The position numbers and the translations under genes were made by a program. This document shows, in pieces, positions 25,701 to 36,350 of a stretch of DNA of 64,000 nucleotides; the first letter of the stretch is position 1, and each line of letters starts with the position of its first letter. The DNA is taken from assembly GCA_950295325.1 (NCBI GenBank), contig OX485803.1:49551554-49615553 (forward strand). The letters are read 5' to 3'. The DNA comes from Polytrichum commune (taxonomy: Eukaryota > Streptophyta > Polytrichopsida > Polytrichales > Polytrichaceae). The notes beneath the pieces were generated by a model. The model did no database searches. It saw nothing but the letters and a program-made list of their open reading frames with translations, and was not told the origin of the DNA.

Positions 25701-27292
25701 TTGGACATTATAGATTTACAATGTTGCAATGGTTGTCACTTACTAAGTGATTCATCCAAATTTCAATCATCCATGACAATATCTCATTCCAAAATGCAAG
25801 GATGCATTATATATCAAACTTTGTTTCAATATTGGGCACGGATTCCATGCACTATGCCATCCAAAAGTGGGCGAGCAAGAGCAAGCACGCAAGCCACATA
25901 TCACCAATCTTGCGGAGCAAGTAGGGTTTTGGGCAGTGAAATGAACTAAAAGCAAATTGAGATGACAATATTTGTAGACTTATTTATTAGAAGCGTCATT
26001 AGAAAAGTTACCACGATGACATAAAATACCATATGACACTAAGTTTCAATATTTAATGCAACACGTACGATATGCTAGATGAAATGAAATTGATTTTAGA
26101 GTTTGGAAAACCACGAGGCTTGTGGGACTAAAGATACATCATGGTGGTGTCAAGTTGGTTACTTCTCTACAATGAAGAAGGGAGGTGGCCTCCGCAAGGT
26201 AAAGGCTAATATCAACTTGATGGTCTAATTGGAAGAAAGACTTGAGAGTCGCTAGTACTGCCTTCTCAAATAGTGATTGAAACTTATCTCTAGATGGGAT
26301 TCCTATCCCGTATGAAACTCCATTGTTATGAAGTTTGCAGTGTCCCACTCAAACGAGCTTCATGTATAATGTGGACCCTTGTACCTTGAGTTCATGCTCC
26401 CAATTGAGTCATCCTCCTAAAATTGTTGGAATTATTGTCACTATTGCAAATGTGTAGTGTGAATATATAACGATCTCCTGAGTTACCCACCCCTAGCAAT
26501 GAAATTGGTGACGTCGGGAAAGGTTGATACTCATCACCCAACAACAGAGTAGGTGTTTTAATAAGAAAATCATTTACAAAAATAGTAAAAGAGTAGAACA
26601 ATAAAGCATAAATGCTAAGAATACGAGACGATGCACATAAGCAGAGTGAAACACTACTAAGGATCTTGCAAAGACATGTTACATGAAGATCATGATACAA
26701 TAAAGTACCATTTCACATGGAGAACATCATACATTGAAGCCACATATTTGGAAATAATACAACAGTTTGAGCATGAAACAATATTTAGACAAAATAAAAC
26801 GTCAAACAACAACACCAACAACATTCAACTGCAGTGAGCCATTTCATTCTAAAATCAATCAACTAGAGCCGGGGCTACTAGTTTATTAAGTTGAATCTAT
26901 TATTAACAAGCATCCCAGAGGTACAATTCTTGTACCTTATATGACATATTCTCAGCCCCACCCAACCTTGTCACTTGGTTGGATAATGATACGATTGCAA
27001 AGAAACAAAACAAAAAAAGTTACCCAATGAATGATCTAGCAATATATTAAAATATCATATACTAAAATGTTTACCAAACTTGGCACAAATCATCTCCTTG
27101 CCGTCATCTAGAGCTTTTATTTGGATTTGAGTGCAAAAGATAAGGTAAAAGATGCCGCTTCGCTTACATCACTCTTTCCATTTGCTTACCCCCACTACCA
27201 GTAGATGATTTCATCTACCTTACCTTGCCGGTAGCTAAATCATCCATTAACCACATCCCTAATCTAGATACTTATATGGTCTTGAAGGATAC
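25701..27292. other. No recognised gene
   Basis: AT-rich spacer. Minus-strand frames at 26139-26348 and 26392-26700 show no domain. Confidence 0.35.
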
Positions 27293-27295
27293 TAA

Positions 27296-27669
27296 GGGCC
27301 GGTTTACACTACGGTGGAGAAGGCCTCCGGTCGGTCAAGAATGCTTGGCCAAGACATGGTTATATGAGGCAAATGGTGGATGTGCCGGAGAAGAATTAAA
27401 GGCAATAAAATATTTTTATTGAGTTGGGCTTCTCCGGAGGAGGAGTTTCTTGTGCGGCCTCTTGAGGCCGGAGAAGCCCAACTCCAAAAAGTGCCGCCAT
27501 GTAGGCGGCCATGTCATTTTATCATCCATGAGAAAAGTTCACCACCATTGTTTTCTTCACCTAGTGTAAACACCCACCGGTCAAGAGTTGCATTTTCGAC
27601 CAATCACAATTGAGAAACGCCTTTTTTTTCATGACCGGTGGACTTCTCCACCGTAGTGTAAACCGGCCC
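27296..27669. mobile_element. PIF/Harbinger-type MITE, 374 bp, TSD TAA
   Basis: TIR GGGCCGGTTTACACTACGGT inverted at the right end; TAA duplicated at 27293-27295 and 27670-27672. An internal inverted repeat pairs 27421-27437 (GAGTTGGGCTTCTCCGG) with 27468-27484. Much higher GC than its surroundings. Confidence 0.9.
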
Positions 27670-27672
27670 TAA

Positions 27673-28530
27673 TATGGTTACCCTCCTTCTTTCACTTCCC
27701 TTGTAGTACCTCATACTACTGGTGCTGAGATCTTAGTCCTTATTTGGGATTCACGTTGTTGACTAATAGCACGTCCCCTCCTTATCACAATGTTAAAGAA
27801 TGACCTCAATCCTGGACCAACTTTGTAATAATTCCGGCTACCGTTTATTTTCCGGCTACCGTTTATTCTCTTTGAAGTCCAAGTCTCTAATCCTACTCTT
27901 TCGTTCATAACCATTCCTTGAAAGTGTGGTTCCTTTTCAATGATTTTTTCATCCTATCCTTATTTAATCCCCTTTTCTAATCTTTGTATGCTTCCTACTT
28001 ACTTTCATCGTCATCTTATTACAGTAAGAATAACCAAATTTAATATTAACAGTAGTTGTATTCAAAGAAGCGGCCATGGCAAAAAAAAGAGGATTCAAGG
28101 TAGTGGAGTTTGATATTTTCGTGAGGTTGGGTGGAGGGTGGGGTCATGAGTTCGTATGCCCTTGACATGGAGGATGTCCAGCTGGATTATAACAAACCCC
28201 CCATAGGTTTGTCATCAGCTTTCATAGTAACAATTATCAATCAAAATGATGAGTTGAGAACTCAATTTATTTTCCTTGTAACGGCTGGTTACAATTGTAG
28301 ACCAAGTAGGTCTTGGTCTAAGCTCAACCACCCGACCATAGGAGAGAGACAAAAAAAATATCCTCTCTCCTCCCCCGAGCTTCCTCTTATGCCAAAGGTG
28401 CTACTTTTACTTTCTATTTTCACATATAGTAAAAGTACTCTATTCATAGCTATGTCTTTTAGTTCTACTATGAATCTTCTCTCTTTGATTCTTCTAGAAC
28501 GTTCTTCCATTTTTCAACTCAATCTCATTC
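27673..28530. other. Spacer with possible LTR-like transcription-start sequence
   Basis: A tight palindromic block TGTAACGGCTGGTTACA lies at 28277-28293, and duplicated 'ccggctaccgtttatt' at 27834-27867. The frame 28131-28550 shows no domain and is contradicted by a minus-strand frame. No gene is called. Confidence 0.3.
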
Positions 28531-28943
28531 TTCCAGTTGGAACTGTCTAATTCAAGTTGGATTCATCCATCCCTCGTTCTAGTTGGAACTATCTAATTCC
28601 AACTTAATTCATCCATCCTTTATTCTAGTTGGAACTGTCTAATTCCAACTTGGTTCATCCAATCATTCTTCTAGTTGGAATTGTTTAATTCCAACTAGAT
28701 TTATCTATTCATTGAGAGATGTCTAACTCTAATGAATAGCATTCATCTTTCCAGATTTGGAGTGGTCTAACTCAAGTGCACCTCATCGAGAGTTGTCTAA
28801 CTCATGTACACATGTTCTCGATTTGGAATGGTTTGATTCCAACGCACTAAATGCAGAGTTGTCTAACTCCAATGCACATGTTGTCAATCCGGAGTTGTCT
28901 AACTCCAGTCCATCCATCTTCAATTGGGAGTTGTCTAGCTCCC
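28531..28943. repeat. Array of about eleven small hairpins with co-varying stems and a GTCT loop
   Basis: Successive short palindromes share a loop core (GTCT, ATCT or GTTT) but differ in stem: the AGTTGGAA/TTCCAACT type at 28581-28604, 28627-28650 and 28673-28696; a long CTATTCATT/AATGAATAG stem at 28705-28739; GAGTT/AACTC at 28790-28803 and 28856-28869; TTGGAAT/ATTCCAA at 28823-28842; GGAGTTGTCTAACTCC at 28891-28906; GGGAGTTGTCTAGCTCCC near 28926-28943. Spacers include CATCCATCC and GCACATG. The first four units repeat every ~46-50 bp. Open frames on both strands (28757-29008, 28783-28992) are by-products. Confidence 0.75.
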
Positions 28944-29399
28944 ATCGTCCTCTGCTTACACACTGGCACATGTGCTTAGAATATTCAATCATCCATCAAT
29001 ATTTTTAATTACCTTACATGGATGCTAGTTGGGCATATGATTGGTGGGAGGGGCATGTGCATGGGAGAAGCCAGTCAGGGACCGTGTTCTTGGCACAAAG
29101 GTCAAGGGCAAATGTTCATTGGTCATGCACTTCCAACATGTAAGATTGTTAGAAAAGAGTTGTCAAACATGGTATAAGCCTTTGTTGTATATGTTAGTGC
29201 AGAGGCCTTTGAGGGTGGGATGATGGCAATTTGCAAGGACACGGAGCCATATGTCGATTTTGGGTCCTCCAAATTCACATAGTCGGCAAAATGTGGAAGG
29301 GAAAATTTGGGACCATGAAATATGTTTTTGGCAAGTGCCCATGCATTGGACATTCATGATTTGTAGAGTTTGAGTGAGTTAGAGGGTCGGGATGCCCAG

Positions 29400-29809
29400 G
29401 TGCTCCTCCCGGGGATGGAGTCTTCATACCACATACAAAGTAACATGAGGGTAAAAAGGTGTATTACTTGAGACATTAGTGTGTGTTATTTTTCCTAGTA
29501 TGTACATTTGAAAGGCTATTAAGAATTTTGAAGTAAAGGTGGATGTACAAAAGGGGATCCTAAGGTTGTAGGGGATAAAAATTGAGGTGTCAGTAGCATC
29601 CAAATAATATTTTCATCCATTGTTGTTGTATGATAATAGTCCTTAACGACTATCTTGTCCGTTCTTGTTAGGGTTTGCAATTGGGTTTTAGGTTTTTACA
29701 AAATGAAGGCTCATGGGAGCACTCATGGGCTCCCTTTAGTTTTGCTCTATGGATTGTGGCTAAGTTGTCATGCTCTTTGTTTGTTTGATGCAATTGTTGA
29801 GTTACATGT
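29400..29809 (+). repeat. Interspersed repeat R, copy 1, left part (interrupted by LTR copy B)
   Basis: Matches 50780-51225 in order: 'ggggatggagtcttcat', 'aaggctattaagaa', 'gaagtaaaggtggatgtaca', 'tccgttcttgttagggttt', 'ttgtggctaagtt', 'tgtttgtttgatgcaatt', 'gttgagttacat'. The match resumes at 31420 after the LTR. The peptide-looking frame at 29655-29864 crosses the junction and is not a gene. Confidence 0.7.
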
Positions 29810-31419
29810 TGTGAGACCTAAACCCCCACCCTTATGCGTCTGTGGTCCGGGTGGGGTTTTATGATTCACATGTGATCAGTATCTCGCTTAACCCTCAGTC
29901 ATGGCACCTATTGCTCCATCAATACAAATTTCAAAATATTATTTTATTTAAATAGGCAAGGTCGAGTATTGAGAAATACTCTACACCTTTAGATCACTCC
30001 CACACAACACATTTATCAACCTTCCTAATCACTAATGTTAGCCATCTAAATTGAAACCGCCGGGTTAACCCAAGTCCCCATTAGAAGGCCAACCCATTAA
30101 GCTATTGCTAATTGAATTACACCCTTGCTATATCCGAACCTATGATCCAGTGCCCTCTGCCACTAACCCAAGACCCTACTGGAGCACACTTATATGCCCT
30201 GTCTTCGCAGCTGGAATCCTAATCTAGGGGCGTCGCCTCGGGCACAACCTCCCCTCCCTTTACTGGCAAGCCTTCCGAGCTGCCTCTGCTGGTTCTCCTG
30301 TCTACTGAACCGCCCTTCAACTACTCCTGGTCCTCGGCCAGCAAGTGTTGGACGCCTCCGACCCAGCAGTCCCAATTGCTGCTGGTGCGCATTGAGCTTG
30401 CAACCCGATGTGACAGTTCCCAACATTCACCCAATTCTCCTACCTCGCACAAGGTGTTGGGCCAGTGAGGCAGCATCAAACCCCGACTGCCGCTGCCGCA
30501 GCCATCAGAAACAGAGTACCCGAAATGTGGCCACCTGGGATGATCCCTTCTCCTTCCTTCCCTTGGGTGGGCGATTCGGCCTGTCGGAGTTCGGCCTTCA
30601 GTTGCACCCCCCCCCCCCTCAAGCTGGATAGCCTATCCCGAATTCAAAAATGCACTACAATGCGGCACAAAGATTCAAAGACCATCAAAATTCCAATCTC
30701 CCTTCGCCCCTGTATTACTCATTGTATCCCAGGGCATTCGGTTTGCATTCAGGATCTTGTCTTGCCTTTCGGAGCACTTGTCTTTCCCCAGCGCACATCC
30801 AAAAGAGGTGCAACCGAATTCAGTTGTTCCTTCACAACACCCTCGCTCTCTGGACCTCCACCTTCTTCTTTGCCCATCCCCCTTCAATCTGGATAGCCTG
30901 TCTTGACCAGGTGGAATTAATGTCGCCCGACTGCCTCCTCCCGCAGCTGCAGCCCAACGCAGCTGTGGTAGCCCCTGGCCGAATGTGGTTTCGCAATCTC
31001 ACACTCCACGCAGGCTGCCACTCCGGCCGCCTCTCGCCGCACACCTACACACTCTTCCCACACCCACACAGTGCTACCCACCGAACGGAACATGGCCCCT
31101 TCCCTGATCCGGGAAACCAGCTTATTCCTCCCTTACCAACGACCTCAATGCTTAATAAGACCTTCTCAAGGCCTAAAAGGAACACTACCTTTACTTAAGT
31201 AAGTCAATAACATCCCCGCACCTTAGGCCTAAGGCCCTCTAGCTTACTCCCTTCCTTCTAAGGTTCCTAATCCTAATGTTCAAATCTAATTAGTCAATTC
31301 TATTCAAAACTTGGGATATCACTCTTTTTATGTTTTCATTTATGAAGTAGCAATCAAATCCTAAAGTCTACAGACACTTAAGCCTAAATCACATATGAGC
31401 ACACGACTTTGGGCTCACA
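29810..31419 (+). mobile_element. Probable solo LTR, copy B (1.61 kb)
   Basis: Begins TGTGAGACCTAAACCC and ends TTTGGGCTCACA. Its ends match copy A at 13534-15003. It splits repeat R exactly where two other copies of R (near 51228 and 60222) are continuous. The 5-bp flanks catgt / catgc agree at four positions. The interior (30190-31100) is unusually C-rich on the plus strand and holds overlapping plus frames (30194-30631, 30465-30896, 30650-31198) with low-complexity composition and no gag/pol motif. A C12 run is at 30607-30618. Confidence 0.55.
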
Positions 31420-31690
31420 CATGCCATGTATGAAAAGAAATGTTCAATGACTTTCTCATTTAAAGCGAAAGTGGAATCATATGCAATACATGCCTATTTA
31501 ATTCATGGTTTATATTTTGTATATGTAGAGGAGGCAATTATCACATGAACTTGAAAATATTAGTATAAATACATGAGTTGATTTTTTAGCATGTTGTTCG
31601 TTTTTTTCCCCCTATAGACTTCTCATGTACAAGGGGTTTCAATTCATAGTAACCCATACACGTCATTTAGGTTTCCAATGTAGTGTCCAA
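31420..31690 (+). repeat. Interspersed repeat R, copy 1, right part
   Basis: Continues repeat R: 'tatgaaaagaaatgttcaat', 'tttctcatt', 'tatatgtagaggaggca', 'acttctcatgtacaaggggt', 'catttaggtttcc', matching 51237-51430. Confidence 0.65.
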
Positions 31691-32271
31691 CCCTGGGAGT
31701 GTTCCCATAAATTGTTGAAGATGACGGTGTTGAGGAGTGTGTTGTTGGCCCATTTTTGGATGATAGGATGGCAACAGGTGACTCAATTATGAGGTGTTGT
31801 TTGTAGAGAACGGGAAAGTGGGTGTCGAGGTTGTGTATTACCATGGCGCGTAGTCACGATGTCATGGCAATCACAGTCTTTCTCACATCATATTACTCTA
31901 CTTGGTGGTTACACTTCCCACAAAATTATTCAATCACTACGAACCGCTTCATTGTAATACAATGAACACATTGCTTCACCTAAGTGTTCAATCTATATAT
32001 GTTAGTGCAATGCTATTTTGTGAGAATAAATAGAACATAATTTGGCTTATTCCCGGCCCCACCCAACCCAACGTACAAACTTCACTTAATAATGTTATGC
32101 CATCCAAAGAACACAAAGGCATATGACTAGGTAGGATGTGGAGGAGTGTTACGAGGCTCACGAGACACCATGTGAGGGCACAATTGCAACCTAGTACCAT
32201 CTTAATCCATAGGGGAAAAACGTTAAATAGGTTGTGTTATATTTCCATGGGCTGCCAATGTACCACATCCA
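31691..32271. other. No recognised gene
   Basis: Unassigned spacer; minus frames at 31644-31844 and 31988-32200 lack domains. Confidence 0.35.
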
Positions 32272-32370
32272 CAAAGGCTCAGACTCATTTAATTACAATC
32301 CCAATGTTTTAGGGTTTAGGGTTTAGGGTACCACATTGGGATTGTAATTAAATGAGTCTTTGAGCCTTTG
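32272..32370. repeat. Inverted repeat enclosing three telomere-type TTTAGGG units
   Basis: Arm 32272-32307 pairs with 32335-32370 over ~34 bp with only a 2-nt indel. The loop at 32308-32334 consists of three exact TTTAGGG units followed by TACCAC. Confidence 0.85.
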
Positions 32371-32885
32371 CGCTCATGATGATGGAGATGGCGAGCTTTT
32401 GTTAAATTAATTGACAAGCTCCCATGTCAATTTGTTCGCGGGAGCTCATGAGTGATCGTGGAGTGGTATATTCCCAACATTTGATGCACCACGAGGCTCA
32501 TAGCTCTTTATGCTCTCCCATGGCCTTGCATCACTCATACATACATACATAACCCTAGCATTGCTTATAAAACTCAAGCATTGCATATGAGTTGATGCAT
32601 TCTTGTTTGTTTGAAGGAGCGCCACTTCTTAAGTGAAATCCTACATGAGTACGCAAGTGTATATTGAAGCTATGTTTAACCAAGATTTTAATGTGATTGG
32701 ATCGGATGAGGTTCGTTATGACTTTTTCATGTAAAAAAATAAAATTATATATATTGTAAGCATAAAAATCATCACCTAGATTTTTATTGCAGTGAAGATA
32801 GTATGTATCCCTTGGCAAGTAAGAAATCTCAAAGAGAATTAAATTAGAAGAAGAAGGAAAAGAAGCACATGATTGTAACATCCTA
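32371..32885. other. No recognised gene
   Basis: ACATACAT microsatellite near 32540. The minus frame 32555-32893 (112 codons) shows no domain. Confidence 0.35.
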
Positions 32886-33450
32886 GAATTCAATTTGCAC
32901 TCAAATTTGAAATGGTTCTCAACGGTGTAGAATCTACAAATAAGGTCATTTTCTCAATCCCAATGATTGAAGGATGTATTAAAGCATCCCTAGAATTCAA
33001 TTTGCATTTTGGGCACTCAGATTTGAATGGTTCTCAACAATGTGGAATCCTACAAAGTGGGTCTTTTGTTCCATCCCAGTGGTTGAAAGACGTGTTGAAG
33101 CATCCATGGAATTCAATATGCATTATGGGCACTCAAATTTAAGTGGTTCTCAACAATGTAGAGAATCTATAAATCAGGTTCTTTTGCTCAATCCCGATGG
33201 TTAGAAGATGTATTGAAGCATTCATAGAATTCAATTTGCAGTTTGAGGACTCAAATTTAAGTGGTTCTCAATAATGTAGAATCTACAAATTAGGTATTTC
33301 GCCCAATCCCAACAATCAAAAGATGTATCGAAGCATCCCTAGAATTCAGTTTGCATTTAGGGCACCCAAATCTAAATGGTTCTCAATAGAATAGAATCTG
33401 CGTATCAGGCCTTTTGCTCAATCCCAACTGCTAAAAGATGTATTGTAATC
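32886..33450. repeat. Tandem array, ~116-bp unit, five copies
   Basis: GAATTCAATTTGCA-type starts recur at 32886, 32993, 33110, 33226 and 33342. Each is followed by 'gcactcaaattt', 'ggttctcaac', 'agaatctacaaat', 'ctcaatccca' and 'gatgtattgaagcat'. The first unit is shorter (107 bp). Confidence 0.85.
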
Positions 33451-34020
33451 GAACTCCAACACCTTTTGAAAAGAATATCTTCAACAGAGGTTTGAGAAGT
33501 TTTGCTATGATATTTGTCCATGCAATCAACCACTTTGTGGTCACCCCGTGTTGTTTAGGGTTAAATGTTGGTTTTGTATGGAGCAAGCATGAATGAAGAG
33601 CCACGAAGAGCCTCTTCACCCACATCCTATTATTATCCCCTTTTAGATGTGACTATTATACTATAAGAAGACCAATTTTGGGGACAACCTAAGATTTCAC
33701 ATTTGTTGGAAAAGACAACTTTGAACATGCATGCTCCTCTACTCAAAATAACTAAGAAGCTTTCCAAAACGTTGTGGACCCTCCCGGCATGGATAATACT
33801 TTACTTAATCACAAAGTTGTGCGGTAACTTGGGGCCAATGGGCTCTTCATGAAATATTGTTAATGTCATTTCTTATTGGTGGGAATAGTTGTTATGGTGG
33901 TCATTGCTGTACCATATAGTTTAATTAGGCACTAATTCTAACATTTTTGATTCCCAAATCTTACATGCTTGAAGCGAGGATAATAATTAGTTTATAGATT
34001 CATTGAAATGGAATCTCAAG
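33451..34020. other. No recognised gene
   Basis: Unassigned AT-rich spacer. Confidence 0.35.
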
Positions 34021-34527
34021 ACTGACCATTAAAATGGAATACACAAGACTGAGGGCCCGTGACCATTACACTTCAAGCACTCTCATTGGTTGAAAAGGCG
34101 GAGCTGGTCCAAGTTCGCCTCACACTACGCTTGAGGGACCAACAGAGTAGGCAAATGCAAGATGGACGTACATTCTACATGGATTCCTACATGGCATCAA
34201 ATGGATCATGTATCATGGTCACTTTAACTATTTTCAAAAACCTCTCTTAGAGGTAGGCCTAACACAAAAACCATGAGACCATGGCATTCTAAATGCTCAC
34301 AACCGTTGATTCATTCTATTTTATCATGTGTGAGGACCCGCATGAATAGAAATTCATTGAAATAGCATTTGGTTGAGGGCCCGGTCACATATGGCCTCAC
34401 ACTACACTTGAGGATCCATGACCACGCTGCATGATTTTGGAGGTGTCTTGGGATAGCCTTTCGACACTTTCTTTTGAGCTCTCACAATTTCATGGCTACG
34501 GCTCTTGGCTTGTGTGTGAAGTGGCCC
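34021..34527 (-). mobile_element. MITE, GGGCCACTTCACACA-TIR family, copy 2
   Basis: Read on the minus strand, 34527 to 34021 matches 47641-48136 closely along the whole length: GGGCCACTTCACACACAAGC, then 'catgaaattgtgagagc', 'caccacctccaaaatcatg'-like, 'ggtcacatatg' and 'gaatccatgtag' blocks. The far terminus is degraded. Frame 34059-34250 is by-product. Confidence 0.65.
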
Positions 34528-35411
34528 TCATTTAGATTTGGTCCTTAGGATGTTTGCACAAGACGATTATAAGTTAGAGACATTCCGCTTTGAAGACATA
34601 CTAATAAGAATGGCAAAAAGGTGAAATCTAGGCAAAGAGTGGATCCTAAGTTTGTACTAATGGTTATGTGAATTGAGTGTCACTTGTTGATATTGTAGGT
34701 CATGTAGTTCATTTCCTTGCTAATAGAGATTAGTCCATGCGATTCCAACTCATAAACATGTTTTTGGATTTGGTCCAATGAACTCGGATATATTTAGTAT
34801 TTTCAAATTAAGTATGAAGTAGGAAGGATGCGACTTAAATTTGGGTGTACCGTAGCTCTCTAGCAGCTTGGGCAAACAATAATTAATTTTAAAGATGCCC
34901 AAATTTTTGGGAAATTCATTTTGTTATGTGTGATTTGATATTGCAAACCGTGTTGCAACACACATCTCTATTGGAGAACCTCAACGAGGGCCATTTGTAC
35001 CGTTTGTTTGTTCATTTATTTTGTAAATAAAGCCATTCCACATTTTTTTGTCATTTCAGTTCAAAAATAAATGAAAGATGTGCACTCTCTTTATATTTAA
35101 AAGATAAATAAAGAATACCCAAATAATGTCATATTTCAAATGTTTTCATAACACATGTAATCAATATAAGGTTAAAAAAGTGTCGTGTTTCTATGCCTAT
35201 CCATTGATGACGATATCCTACTATATATTTTTGGTGTGGTGTAGTGTAGTGTGTGTCGATATATATATATATATATATAGTTTATTGATTTATCTTTTCC
35301 TCTTCACTTGAAAGTGCACTTCTTTACATCATTTACAAATCCTTATTGAGCAATTTCACTCTTCATACATATTTATTATGTCTATGTACAAGGTTTGCAA
35401 CTTATAGGCCC
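34528..35411. other. No recognised gene
   Basis: AT-rich, with a TA microsatellite at 35258-35279. Confidence 0.35.
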
Positions 35412-35479
35412 CCCACACATACTGGTGGTGGGCGGCAGTGAACGGGCGAACACCGTTCGCTGCCACCAGTAAGTGTGGG
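35412..35479. repeat. GC-rich 68-bp foldback
   Basis: CCCACACATACTGGTGG pairs with CCACCAGTAAGTGTGGG (one mismatch), then a 7-nt bulge, then CAGTGAACGG pairs with CCGTTCGCTG (one mismatch), loop GCGAACA. Its GC content contrasts with the surrounding AT-rich DNA. Confidence 0.75.
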
Positions 35480-35514
35480 CGAGAACCGGGGAGAGCCGGC
35501 GGTTAGTCCATATG

Positions 35515-35890
35515 AACATGTTGATTTTGAAAAATTACATGGTTGCAGTTCAAGACTTCAGGAGAATTTGGTACCTAAAGTTACAAAGATGCACTGGTTG
35601 ATTTTGAGAAATAACCCGGTTGAAGTTCGAGACTTCACGATAATTTTGTACTTTAAGTTACAAAGATGAACCAATGAGTTTGAGAAATAACCCGGTTGAA
35701 GTTCGAGACTTCATCATAATTTTGTACCTTGAGTTACAAATATGAACCGGTGAATTTGAGAAATAACCCAGTTGAACAAGACCTCACAAAACTTATCAAG
35801 TGTTCTAGAGGAATATAGAGAATATACCTCAAATTAATAAAGAAAAAACCGAAAGTTCACGCAACATGTAACCAATCGGACTTGAAAAGA
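35515..35890. repeat. Tandem ~77-bp repeat and related interspersed sequence
   Basis: 'TGANTTTGAGAAATAACCCG' starts recur near 35521, 35598, 35674 and 35751, each followed by 'gttgaagttcgagacttca' and 'aagttacaaagatg'. The tail 'agaggaatatagagaatatacct...aaccgaaagttca' is shared with 62100-62290, and partly with 55268-55345. Confidence 0.7.
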
Positions 35891-35934
35891 ATAGAATTTT
35901 AACCGATCATGCCAAAAAAATCTCCATGGACAAT

Positions 35935-36146
35935 TGGTCAAATTTCATATTTAGTGTGACTTACTATTTGGATTCACAAGGTGCTATATCCTTTTACTAA
36001 TGAAATAATTTTTTACCAAGTAAAGTTGTCAATGTTTTATAATGTCCAAACATCATTTGTTGGTAAAATATGAGATGTACAATAAATAGATATAGCACTG
36101 CGTAATTCCACATAGTAAGCTTTGCCTAAATATCATATTTAGTGTA
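35935..36146. mobile_element. Small MITE, CACTAAATA-palindrome family, copy 2
   Basis: Left 'tttcatatttagtgtgactt actatttggatt', right 'atatcatatttagtgtag'; the interior 'aggtgctatatccttttact...taaagttgtcaatgtt' matches 55363-55558. The outer left palindrome arm is damaged. Confidence 0.6.
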
Positions 36147-36204
36147 GTTATAGAGAGATATGAATTCATGGCCTCTATGTAGACTCACTCATTGCGAAGG
36201 TGAA

Positions 36205-36350
36205 AACGTAGCGATTTATCTCGCTTGAAATTATCCAGAAGTGACAAATTATCTCGCTCGATATTATGTAGTAGTGCGGAATTATCTCGCTCGAAATTAT
36301 CTAAGTGCAAAATTATCTCACTCAAGATTTTCAACTAGTACGAAATTATA
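36205..36350. repeat. Short tandem repeat, AAATTATCTCGCTCGAAATT unit
   Basis: About four copies of a ~36-42 bp unit alternating 'aaattatctcgctcgaa' with 'ttatctagaagtg'. No gene. Confidence 0.7.

Noticed and set aside
28531-28943. CRISPR array
   Set aside because: Units vary in stem sequence, spacers are repetitive, and the DNA is plant nuclear; no cas genes are present.
28757-29008. Repetitive open frames rich in LSNSNAH / LDNS on opposite strands
   Set aside because: They result from the hairpin array being open in both directions, not from coding.
30194-31198. Overlapping plus-strand open frames of 140-180 codons
   Set aside because: They overlap in three phases inside a C-rich LTR interior, are low in complexity, contain no known motif, and minus frames are open as well.
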